A stretch of DNA of 38,736 nt from an uncultured Aquimarina sp. (lineage in GTDB: Bacteria; Bacteroidota; Bacteroidia; Flavobacteriales; Flavobacteriaceae). Positions within the stretch are counted from its first letter, which is position 1. Every line of letters starts with the position of its first letter. The notes beneath the pieces are model-generated. The model was not told where the DNA came from and made no database searches. It worked only from the letters and a program-made list of their open reading frames with translations. The position numbers and the translations under genes are program-made. The stretch spans positions 1 through 38,736 of the forward strand of contig CALLUJ010000052.1 in NCBI GenBank assembly GCA_938011245.1. The letters run 5' to 3'. Positions 16,611 to 27,151 of the stretch are shown one piece after another.

Positions 16611-17918
16611 CTACATTGCTACTTTAACAACTTCTTCTTTATCTCCTTGAGAAATTTTAACAATATATAATCCGCTAGATAAACCAGTAGCTTCAACTTC
16701 TTGTCCTGTTATAGTGTATACCGCATCTAAATTTGCTCCACTAACTGTAATAGTCCCGTTAGAAGCATTTACAGAAGCTCCTTCTAGCTTAGTATTGCTT
16801 ATACTTGCTATTGACAAAACAACATCATCGTCCACAAATGCATTAAGATTATCAAAGAAAACCTCATCTCCAGCTTGTAATTGTAAAGTTGCATTTCCAG
16901 GATGTGCCGTCCCAAACCAGAATCTGGCTTGATCAAACTCTATAGTTGATACGAAATCAAAAGTTAATTCTTCCCAATCTTGATCTGTTCTTGTCGTGGT
17001 AATTGCAACAATCGGAGTTGTAGCTGTTGATCCTCCTAAACTTAACTCAATCCTTCCATTGATAACTACAGGAGAAGTCCTATTAGTTCTTACCCACATT
17101 CTAACTTGAAGATTAGTACCTGAAGCAAAGGTAGGTGAATATGCTGTTTTATTTGTATTCATTGGGGAAGTAAAGTTCCATGCTGCTGCAACTGGAGCCG
17201 TTGGAAAAAATAATCTTAAAGATTGATTTCCATCTTGCGCATCTGCATTTGTGATTGATCTTTCGCCGTTAGGAAAAAAGTTAGTGTACATATCTGCTAT
17301 TGTAGATCCATCTTCAAAATTTGGATTTTTTATAAATTCTGAAAATTCACCTGTTGGTATTGAATCTATAAATTCTATTTCATCTAATAAAAAACTTTGT
17401 CCAGCGGCATCAGGAAAATTTCGTCTAACTAGCATTAAAAAATTCTGCAAATTCCCTTCCCACGAAGTAAAAGCACTCATATCTAAAAATGTAGTCACAA
17501 ATTCGGTGCTATTTGCAACAATAGGAAAGTTTATAAAATCATCTGCAGCTCCACTATTGCCCAATATAGCATCCCCATTTCCATTAAGACCATCAACTCT
17601 AATCTCTGTTGCCGTCGTATTGTTTCTATATACAATTCTTATAAATTTATTAGTGGTTGCATCGATTCCCGTACCAGTAGCCACGTTTCTAAAACCAAAA
17701 TTAGCATTATTAGTTGCTCTAACTAACATTAGAGCCCCATCACCCGATGCTCCTCCTGTAGGTGAATGTGAAACAGTTCCATTAGGCATACCTCCTGACT
17801 GAAAATCTTCAGCCCATCCTTGTAAATCACTTCCAAAATCAAATAGCTGTGCATTTGCATTAAGCCCAAAAGACAATACGGATAAAGCGATTGCCTGTCT
17901 AAGTATTTTTTTTAACAT
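16611..17918 (-). CDS. Secreted carbohydrate-binding protein with type IX sorting signal
   Basis: The 435-aa protein has a signal peptide (1-24, ending NANA) and two jelly-roll-like modules: residues about 25-190 (DLQGWAEDFQSGG ... SFLLDEIEFID) and about 195-365 (NPNFEDGS ... DEVFFDNLNAF). Both have the look of carbohydrate-binding modules of the CBM4/9/16 type. Residues 370-435 are a type A Por sorting domain, with ISNTKLEGASVNASNGTI, DAVYTITGQEVEATGLSSG and a final LYIVKISQGDKEEVVKVAM, so the protein is expected to cross the outer membrane by type IX secretion and stay at the surface. No catalytic domain is seen. It lies 246 bases downstream of a GH2 gene and may help bind the same polysaccharide. 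Confidence 0.82.
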   Translation of the reverse strand: MLKKILRQAIALSVLSFGLNANAQLFDFGSDLQGWAEDFQSGGMPNGTVSHSPTGGASGDGALMLVRATNNANFGFRNVATGTGIDATTNKFIRIVYRNNTTATEIRVDGLNGNGDAILGNSGAADDFINFPIVANSTEFVTTFLDMSAFTSWEGNLQNFLMLVRRNFPDAAGQSFLLDEIEFIDSIPTGEFSEFIKNPNFEDGSTIADMYTNFFPNGERSITNADAQDGNQSLRLFFPTAPVAAAWNFTSPMNTNKTAYSPTFASGTNLQVRMWVRTNRTSPVVINGRIELSLGGSTATTPIVAITTTRTDQDWEELTFDFVSTIEFDQARFWFGTAHPGNATLQLQAGDEVFFDNLNAFVDDDVVLSIASISNTKLEGASVNASNGTITVSGANLDAVYTITGQEVEATGLSSGLYIVKISQGDKEEVVKVAM

Positions 17919-17949
17919 TGTTATATTTTTTTAAATTAATATGGTAAAC

Positions 17950-17967
17950 ATAATAAAATTTTATTAT
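17950..17967. repeat. 18-bp perfect palindrome upstream of the CBM gene
   Basis: ATAATAAAATTTTATTAT is its own reverse complement and lies 31 bases before the CBM gene start. It could be an operator, but the DNA here is almost pure A+T, where such palindromes can arise by chance. Confidence 0.25.
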
Positions 17968-18164
17968 TTACTCAAAAAAAGTATCTATAATTTATTTTTT
18001 TATCCACAAACTAAGAAATAATTAAAGAGATAGTATTCTGTTTTATAGATATGATAATTTATAATTGAAAAAACGCACTTCATAAGTTATAATTATCACA
18101 TGCTTTACCGTACTTCAAGGCAAGTTTATAACATTTAATCGAACAGAAGCAAAACAATGTTCCT

Positions 18165-20594
18165 TTATTTTTTTATGGGTTTAATCACTATACTATCTAG
18201 CTTTACGCTTTTTGACGTAAGATTCAAAACAATATCTTCTTCAGCAGAATTTACTTTTAAAATAACCAAACATTTTCCTTTTTGGGTTGTTGATGCTTTT
18301 TTATTAGTAAACGTTTCTACATTATAGTTATCTCCATTTTCTAAAGCTAAAATTTCTGCTCCTCCTTTTAAAATCACTTCAAAGTCTATCTCGGCATTGT
18401 TTACCAATCTATCTTTTTTATCTAGCACTTGTACTTCTAACTGAAGTACATCTCCTTTTTTAACCGTATTTACTTTATTAACAATACTTAATTTGTATGG
18501 TCTCTTTGTAGTTTTTAACACAAACTCACAAACCTCTTTCCCTTTAACTACTCCTTTGGCTTTTAAAATTCCAGGTTGGTATTTAATTTTTTTCCATTTT
18601 ACAATCCAATTCTCAAAATCTTTTAATTGCTTATTCCCTATAAACTTATTATTTAAATATAAATTCACCGATTCGCAATTGGTATAGGTTACCAAATCAT
18701 ACGATTTTTCCTTATCTAAATTCCAAGTTTCTTTCACGGGAGGGACACCCCATCTACCTGAATTTGAAAAATCATCTGCATCCCCCTCGTAAACAGCAAT
18801 TCTTACCATAGGCTCTTCCGACCAAAAGGCTTCATACAAATAAGATATCTCTCTTCTAAACCCTGCAAAATCCACCAAACTAGAATTCGATCCAAATTTT
18901 GGCCATTTTCTACTTTCTCCTAAATAATCTATACCCGACCATAAAAACAAACCTGTATTATAGTCATTGTCTAGTACATCTAACCACGGAGATCTTTCTA
19001 TGTTTGCAAATCTTTTTTCTAAAGAACTATTAAAGTATCTATAACTTTCTGTACTCACGTAAGCTTTTCCTGGATTTTGTTTTTTAATTTCAGCACACCA
19101 CTGCTCTCCATAATTCAATGCTATTAAATCCATATAACTACAGGATTCCAAAATATCTTTTACTTTTTGCTGATATGGAATATCTCTTCCCCTTTCCATT
19201 CCCGAAATAACAGGTCTTGTATCGTCCACAGATTTAACATGAGAAATGTATTTTTTTAATCCTACATTTTGAGAAACGGTCCCAGGCGAATGATTTTCAT
19301 TCCCTACACTCCAAATAATTACAGAAGGATGATTTCTATCTCTTCGTATGGTTTCTTTGTAATTTTTTTGCCATTCTAATTCAAAAAACGGATCTCCAAA
19401 ACCTCTGGGATTAAAAAAGCTATTTTTCTTTTTACGATTTTTTACTAGAGATTCATCAATACTCCATTTATCTACAAACTCGTCCATTACTAAAAACCCA
19501 ATAGCATCGCATAAATCCATAAACTCTGGAGCCATAGGATTGTGTGCTGTTCTTATGGCGTTACATCCTATTTCTTTAAGCACTTTTAACCTTCTTTCCC
19601 ATACTTGAATAGGTACTGCCGCTCCTAAAGAACCTGCTTCGTGATGCAAACAAACTCCTTTTAATTTTGTGTTTTTTCCATTTAAGAAAAAACCTTTCTC
19701 TCCATCAAATTTAATACTACGTATTCCAAATGTAGATGGGTAGGTATCCACTTTTTTACCACGTACCCAAACCTGCGTTTCCAAACTATACAAATTAGGG
19801 TTTAACACACTCCATAAATTTGGATTTAACAAATCGAACGACTGATTAACTATTTCTGTTTTTAATGGGGTGATACGAATCTTACTTTCGACCTGTTTTA
19901 CAATTTCTTTCTTTGAATTGTAAACCACCGATTTTAAGACTACATCGTTTTCAGTTTTAAAATTCTCTAAAGTTGTTTTAACAGCAACTGTAGCTTTTGA
20001 TGCAGATACAAAAGGAGTCGTAATATTTGTCCCCCAGTTCTTCACATGTATTTTATCGGTAATCGTTAACCACGTATTTCTATAAATTCCAGATCCTGAA
20101 TACCATCTGCAATTAGGTTGTATAGAATTATCTACTTTAACAGCAATGGTATTTTCTTCTCCTGGTGGACGTAAAAACTCTGTAATATCAAAATAGAAAC
20201 TAGTATATCCATCGTACTGCACACCTACATACACACCATTTACCCATATTTTACTATGTCTGTACACTCCATCAAACTGAATTTCTACATGTTTATCAAT
20301 AGATTCTTGAGGTAATGTGAACTTTTTACGATACCATCCTATTCCTCCCGGAAGCCAAGCATTTCTTCCAGAGTTTTCTTTACTAGCTTTTTGTTCTATA
20401 CTCCAATCATGCGGTAACTCTAAAACTCTCCAGTTAGAATCATCAAAATCACTAGCAATAAACTTTACATCGTTTGCCAATATAAATTTCCAATTACTAT
20501 TAAAGGATATTTTTTGTCTTGGATTCTTTTTTTCTTGGGATTGAATAGTTAAAGAAAGAAATATTAATAGAAAAGCAAAAATGTGTTTTTTCAT
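18165..20594 (-). CDS. Glycoside hydrolase family 2 (beta-galactosidase-like), exported
   Basis: This 809-aa protein has a signal peptide (1-19) and the GH2 domain order: sugar-binding jelly roll (about 25-190, ending in the YSGSGIYRNTWL motif), Ig-like domain, TIM barrel (about 300-590), then DUF4982-like and Ig-like C-terminal domains. The catalytic residues are visible: the acid/base Glu433 in NHPSVIIWSVGNENHSPG and the nucleophile Glu516 in AYVSTESYRYF, 83 residues apart. IRTAHNPMAPEFMDLCD is the usual GH2 block. The specificity may be beta-galactoside or another marine glycan and cannot be read from sequence. No SusC/SusD pair or regulator is adjacent; only the sorted CBM protein follows. 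Confidence 0.9.
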   Translation of the reverse strand: MKKHIFAFLLIFLSLTIQSQEKKNPRQKISFNSNWKFILANDVKFIASDFDDSNWRVLELPHDWSIEQKASKENSGRNAWLPGGIGWYRKKFTLPQESIDKHVEIQFDGVYRHSKIWVNGVYVGVQYDGYTSFYFDITEFLRPPGEENTIAVKVDNSIQPNCRWYSGSGIYRNTWLTITDKIHVKNWGTNITTPFVSASKATVAVKTTLENFKTENDVVLKSVVYNSKKEIVKQVESKIRITPLKTEIVNQSFDLLNPNLWSVLNPNLYSLETQVWVRGKKVDTYPSTFGIRSIKFDGEKGFFLNGKNTKLKGVCLHHEAGSLGAAVPIQVWERRLKVLKEIGCNAIRTAHNPMAPEFMDLCDAIGFLVMDEFVDKWSIDESLVKNRKKKNSFFNPRGFGDPFFELEWQKNYKETIRRDRNHPSVIIWSVGNENHSPGTVSQNVGLKKYISHVKSVDDTRPVISGMERGRDIPYQQKVKDILESCSYMDLIALNYGEQWCAEIKKQNPGKAYVSTESYRYFNSSLEKRFANIERSPWLDVLDNDYNTGLFLWSGIDYLGESRKWPKFGSNSSLVDFAGFRREISYLYEAFWSEEPMVRIAVYEGDADDFSNSGRWGVPPVKETWNLDKEKSYDLVTYTNCESVNLYLNNKFIGNKQLKDFENWIVKWKKIKYQPGILKAKGVVKGKEVCEFVLKTTKRPYKLSIVNKVNTVKKGDVLQLEVQVLDKKDRLVNNAEIDFEVILKGGAEILALENGDNYNVETFTNKKASTTQKGKCLVILKVNSAEEDIVLNLTSKSVKLDSIVIKPIKK

Positions 20595-21056
20595 AAGTCA
20601 ATTATTACCATATAATAATCGCAAAATAAACATATAAAAACATATTATACTACAATAAAATTAACTTTTCAATAATCAATTCATAATTTTAAAATCTAAA
20701 AAACACAAGTTTTTAAAAAGTATTGTTTTTATATCGGCAAATAGTTAATGGGAATGAGTTAAAATTTTAGTTTTGAATACCTTTTTAACTCAACTTATTT
20801 TGAAACTGTATAAACTTCTTTTTTTAACATTTACTAGCTTAATATCTACTATTATTTTATATAGCGATAGTATAGTTTAAATTATTTAAGGGGTCTATTT
20901 GTACTTTTTCTTATGAAGAATATGGATTTTAGATTAGTAAATTCTACAAATAGAAAGGAAATACGAAAACGAGCCACTAGAAAAATTATTTATTTAGTCC
21001 TCATAAAATTTAACTAAGCTAAAATTTTCCTATATTAATTTACCCTTTTAAAACCA
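20595..21056. other. Intergenic region between GH2 and katG, about 460 bases
   Basis: This stretch is very AT-rich and holds no convincing gene. GAGTTAAAA (20756-20764) and TTTTAACTC (20783-20791) form a hairpin without a T tract. A 34-codon frame on the plus strand (20913-21017, MKNMDFRLVN and onward, rich in Arg and Lys) has no RBS or promoter that I can support and may be a remnant. The GH2 promoter should lie near 20600-20680, but no consensus was found. Confidence 0.4.
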
Positions 21057-21090
21057 AAACGAGACTTTCCAGTATAGGAAGTCTCGTTTT
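21057..21090. terminator. Terminator after katG
   Basis: AAACGAGACTTTCC and GGAAGTCTCGTTTT pair with a one-base bulge around a short loop. It lies 25 bases past the katG stop and has an A tract on one side and a T tract on the other, so it can act in both directions. Confidence 0.8.
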
Positions 21091-21114
21091 AATTTTATTA
21101 GATATACTAATTAT

Positions 21115-23352
<2,238 letters not shown>

Positions 23353-23529
23353 TTAATAATAGTTTAAAGTTACTTAATTATATAGACCTAATATCTTTTT
23401 ACAATACTAAAAATCTAGAAAACTATAAACAAAACTTATTTATTTAAAAATATTGATTGTAAAATACTATCAACAAGCTTGTTATTAAAAAAAGACTTTT
23501 TTATAATCAAATTAATAGATTAGCATTTA

Positions 23530-23556
23530 TTGTAAAAGTTGAATTTGCTACCTTTA
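23530..23556 (+). promoter_or_regulatory. Promoter of uvrA, giving a very short leader
   Basis: A TTG at 23530-23532 and TACCTTTA at 23549-23556 (one mismatch to TAnnTTTG) are 16 bases apart. The ATG at 23563 is only seven bases past the -7 element, so transcription would start at or next to the start codon. Confidence 0.5.
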
Positions 23557-23562
23557 GCCACT

Positions 23563-26394
23563 ATGCAAAACATCAATAACAGCATCATTGTCCAAGGAGC
23601 TAGAGCTCATAATCTTAAAAATATAGACGTAATAATTCCAAGAGACAAATTAGTGGTTATTACAGGACTTTCTGGGTCTGGAAAGTCTTCTTTAGCTTTT
23701 GATACCATATATGCAGAAGGCCAACGGCGTTATATTGAAACATTTTCTGCTTATGCTAGACAGTTTTTAGGAGGTTTGGAACGTCCAGATGTGGATAAAA
23801 TAGACGGTCTTTCTCCTGTAATTGCCATAGAACAAAAAACAACCAGTAAAAGCCCTAGAAGTACTGTAGGAACTATTACCGAAATTTATGATTTTTTGCG
23901 TTTACTTTTTGCTCGTGCAAGTGATGCTTTTAGTTATGAGACAGGTGAAAAAATGGTAAGTTATTCTGATGATCAGATAAAAAACTTAATTATTGATAAA
24001 TTTAACCTGAAACGAATAAATATTGTAGCTCCTGTAATACGCTCCAGAAAGGGACATTATCGTGAATTGTTTGAACAAATAGCAAAGCAGGGTTTTATAA
24101 AAGTAAGAGTAGACGGCGAAATTGTGGACATTACTAAAGGTATGAAGCTTGACCGTTATAAAACTCATGATATTGAAATTGTAATTGACAGACTTCAAGT
24201 TTCTACAGACGAAGAAAATCTAAAACGACTTTCAGAAAGTATTCGAACAGCAATGTATCATGGTAATGATATTTTAATGGTTGTAGAACATAATGAATCT
24301 AAAGGGCGTTTTTTTAGTAGAAATTTAATGTGTCCTTCTTCTGGTATCTCTTATCCTAACCCAGAACCTAATAATTTTTCATTTAATTCCCCTAAAGGGG
24401 CTTGCGATAAATGTAATGGAATTGGAACTTTACATGAAATTAATCTAAATAAAATAATTCCAAACGATACTCTTTCTATCAAAAAAGGAGGTTTAGCACC
24501 CCAGGGGCCACAAAAAAATAACTGGATCTTCAAACAATTAGAACTTATTGCCTTGCGCTATAATTTTGCTTTAATGGATCCTATTAATACCATTCCTAAG
24601 GAAGCTTTAGAAGTAATTCTTTACGGAGGAAAAGAAAGTTTTAGTATTACCAGCAAGGAACTTGGTGTTAAAAGAAATTACAAAATAGACTTTGAAGGTA
24701 TTGCCAATTTTATAGAAAATACATACAAAAATGGAGATTCCACAAGCCTAAAACGTTGGGCTTTGGAGTATATGGATTTAGTAAATTGTAGTGCCTGTAA
24801 CGGTACACGTTTACAAAAAGAAGCCTTAAATTTTAAAGTAAATAAAAAAAATATTGCCGAATTAGCTTCTATGGACATTGTAGAGCTAAAGAAGTGGTTT
24901 GACGAGTTACCTAAGTACCTTTCTAAAAACCAACAAAAAATAGCTAGCGAGGTTGTTAAAGAAATTAGAACACGTTTACAATTTTTAATTGATGTTGGTT
25001 TAACTTATCTATCGTTAAACAGAAGTAGTAAATCTCTTTCCGGTGGAGAAGCCCAGCGTATTCGCTTAGCAACACAAATAGGTTCTCAACTAGTAGGAGT
25101 ACTTTATATATTAGACGAGCCTAGTATTGGATTACACCAAAGAGATAATGAAAAATTAATTAATTCTTTAATACAACTAAGAGACGTTGGAAATTCTGTT
25201 ATTGTGGTTGAACACGATAAAGATATGATAGAACAAGCCGATCATGTAATTGACATAGGTCCTATGGCTGGGAAGTATGGAGGAGAAATTATAAGTGAAG
25301 GTCATCCCAAAAATTTATTACAAAACAATACACTTACAGCCAATTACCTAAGTGGCAAACGCTCTATAGAAGTTCCTAAAAAACGTAGAAAAGGAAATGG
25401 AAAAAAACTAAAATTAACAGGTGCTACAGGTAATAATCTTAAAAATGTATCTATAGAATTACCCTTAGGTAAACTTATTGTTGTTACTGGTGTATCGGGT
25501 AGTGGAAAATCTACTTTAATAAACGAGACTCTCTACCCTATCCTTAATGCTCATTATTTTAACGGAGTTAAAGAACCTATGCCTTATAAAAGTATTAAAG
25601 GTTTAGAACATCTGGATAAAGTTATAGATATTAACCAATCGCCTATTGGAAGAACTCCTCGATCCAACCCCGCAACTTATACTGGTGTTTTTTCTGAAAT
25701 AAGAACCTTATTTTCTATGACACCAGAAGCCTTAATTAGAGGTTATAAACCGGGACGTTTTAGTTTTAATGTAAAAGGTGGACGTTGCGAAACCTGTGGT
25801 GGTGGTGGTCTACGTGTAATAGAAATGAATTTTCTTCCCGATGTTTATGTAGAATGCGAAACTTGCCAAGGGAAACGTTTTAACAGGGAAACTTTAGAAA
25901 TCCGATATAAAGGAAAATCTATTTCGGATGTATTAAATATGACCATTAATGAAGCTTGTGATTTTTTTGAAAACATTCCTAAGATTTATCGCAAAGTAAA
26001 AACCATAAAAGATGTGGGCTTAGGTTACATTACCCTTGGACAGCAATCTACAACACTTTCGGGTGGAGAGGCACAACGCATTAAACTAGCTACAGAACTA
26101 TCCAAAAGAGATACTGGTAACACCTTTTATATTTTAGACGAACCTACTACAGGTTTACATTTTGAAGATGTGCGTGTTCTTATGGAGGTTTTAAATAATT
26201 TAGTTGAAAAAGGAAATACCATTGTTATTATAGAGCATAATATGGATGTTATTAAACTTGCCGATTATATTATTGATATTGGTCCTGAAGGAGGTAAAGG
26301 CGGAGGGAATTTAGTTGCTAAAGGAACTCCAGAGCAAATTATACAAAATAAAGAAAGCCACACTGCTAAGTTTTTAAAAAAAGAACTTAATTAA
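23563..26394 (+). CDS. uvrA: Excinuclease ABC subunit A
   Basis: UvrA finds bulky DNA lesions and loads UvrB in nucleotide excision repair. Two ABC ATPase halves are seen: Walker [10 protein letters not shown] with Lys41 and GVSGSGKST with Lys649, and two signature motifs, [18 protein letters not shown] and [18 protein letters not shown], each followed by a Walker B ([22 protein letters not shown]). Cys pairs of the zinc modules are present ([36 protein letters not shown]). The length is about 943 aa. A TTG start at 23539 also lies in frame, but it overlaps the promoter, so the ATG at 23563 is chosen. The LOG-family gene follows after 61 bases. Confidence 0.95.
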   Translation: MQNINNSIIVQGARAHNLKNIDVIIPRDKLVVITGLSGSGKSSLAFDTIYAEGQRRYIETFSAYARQFLGGLERPDVDKIDGLSPVIAIEQKTTSKSPRSTVGTITEIYDFLRLLFARASDAFSYETGEKMVSYSDDQIKNLIIDKFNLKRINIVAPVIRSRKGHYRELFEQIAKQGFIKVRVDGEIVDITKGMKLDRYKTHDIEIVIDRLQVSTDEENLKRLSESIRTAMYHGNDILMVVEHNESKGRFFSRNLMCPSSGISYPNPEPNNFSFNSPKGACDKCNGIGTLHEINLNKIIPNDTLSIKKGGLAPQGPQKNNWIFKQLELIALRYNFALMDPINTIPKEALEVILYGGKESFSITSKELGVKRNYKIDFEGIANFIENTYKNGDSTSLKRWALEYMDLVNCSACNGTRLQKEALNFKVNKKNIAELASMDIVELKKWFDELPKYLSKNQQKIASEVVKEIRTRLQFLIDVGLTYLSLNRSSKSLSGGEAQRIRLATQIGSQLVGVLYILDEPSIGLHQRDNEKLINSLIQLRDVGNSVIVVEHDKDMIEQADHVIDIGPMAGKYGGEIISEGHPKNLLQNNTLTANYLSGKRSIEVPKKRRKGNGKKLKLTGATGNNLKNVSIELPLGKLIVVTGVSGSGKSTLINETLYPILNAHYFNGVKEPMPYKSIKGLEHLDKVIDINQSPIGRTPRSNPATYTGVFSEIRTLFSMTPEALIRGYKPGRFSFNVKGGRCETCGGGGLRVIEMNFLPDVYVECETCQGKRFNRETLEIRYKGKSISDVLNMTINEACDFFENIPKIYRKVKTIKDVGLGYITLGQQSTTLSGGEAQRIKLATELSKRDTGNTFYILDEPTTGLHFEDVRVLMEVLNNLVEKGNTIVIIEHNMDVIKLADYIIDIGPEGGKGGGNLVAKGTPEQIIQNKESHTAKFLKKELN

Positions 26395-26455
26395 GTTCGC
26401 TACATTTCATATTATTTTTCGTCATTATATAGAACAATCTTAAAAAATTAAAAAA

Positions 26456-27145
26456 TTGAATACTGGAAAATCTAGCAAAAGCTGGAATACAATAAAAACA
26501 AACGACTCTTGGGCCATTTTTAAAATGATGGGAGAATTAGTTAAAGGGTTTGAACAAATGAGTGAAATTGGACCATGTGTATCCATTTTTGGCTCTGCTC
26601 GAACTCCTAAAGATCACCCCTATTACAAATTAACAGTAAACGTGGCTAACGAAATTGCAAAACATGGTTATGGTGTAATTACAGGTGGTGGTCCAGGAAT
26701 TATGGAAGCAGGAAACAAAGGAGCTTTTGAAGCTGGAGGAACTTCTGTTGGCCTTAATATCGATTTACCATTTGAACAGTTTGATAATAAATATATAGAC
26801 CGCGATAAAAATATAAAATTCGATTATTTTTTTGTTAGGAAAGTAGTTTTTCTTAAGTACTCTCAAGGAGTCGTAGTAATGCCTGGTGGATTTGGAACAC
26901 TAGATGAACTTTTTGAAACCGTTACTCTAGTACAAACTGGAAAAGTAGGAGCCTTCCCTATTATATTAGTTGGTACCGATTTTTGGAGTGGACTTTTCGA
27001 TTGGATAAAAAACACTTTATTAGAAAAATTTGAAAATATTAGTGCTTCTGATTTAGATTTAATTCATCTGGTAGATACTTCGGAAGAGGTTATTGAAATT
27101 TTAGATAGTTTTTACGACGAAAACAACTTAAGTCCTAATTTTTAA
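26456..27145 (+). CDS. LOG-family nucleoside 5'-monophosphate phosphoribohydrolase
   Basis: The 229-aa protein belongs to the TIGR00730 / LOG Rossmann family, whose studied members split the N-glycosidic bond of nucleoside 5'-monophosphates (cytokinin ribotides in plants, purine nucleotides in bacteria). SIFGSARTPKDHPYY near the N-terminus, GGGPGIMEAGNKGAFEAGG (77-95), and the diagnostic PGGFGTLDELFE (143-154) are all intact. The start is a TTG at 26456, chosen because the residues after it (SWAIFKMMGELVKGFE) match the family N-terminus and no ATG lies ahead of them. The next gene begins 6 bases later. Confidence 0.87.
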   Translation: MNTGKSSKSWNTIKTNDSWAIFKMMGELVKGFEQMSEIGPCVSIFGSARTPKDHPYYKLTVNVANEIAKHGYGVITGGGPGIMEAGNKGAFEAGGTSVGLNIDLPFEQFDNKYIDRDKNIKFDYFFVRKVVFLKYSQGVVVMPGGFGTLDELFETVTLVQTGKVGAFPIILVGTDFWSGLFDWIKNTLLEKFENISASDLDLIHLVDTSEEVIEILDSFYDENNLSPNF

Positions 27146-27151
27146 ATAACC

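Noticed and set aside
20756..20791. GAGTTAAAA / TTTTAACTC inverted repeat
   Set aside because: The loop is long (18 bases) and there is no T tract or gene end nearby; expected by chance in DNA this AT-rich.
20913..21017. 34-codon plus-strand frame in the GH2-katG gap
   Set aside because: It has a clean ATG and a basic composition, but no promoter, no ribosome site and no recognised family. Left as a note under the intergenic region.
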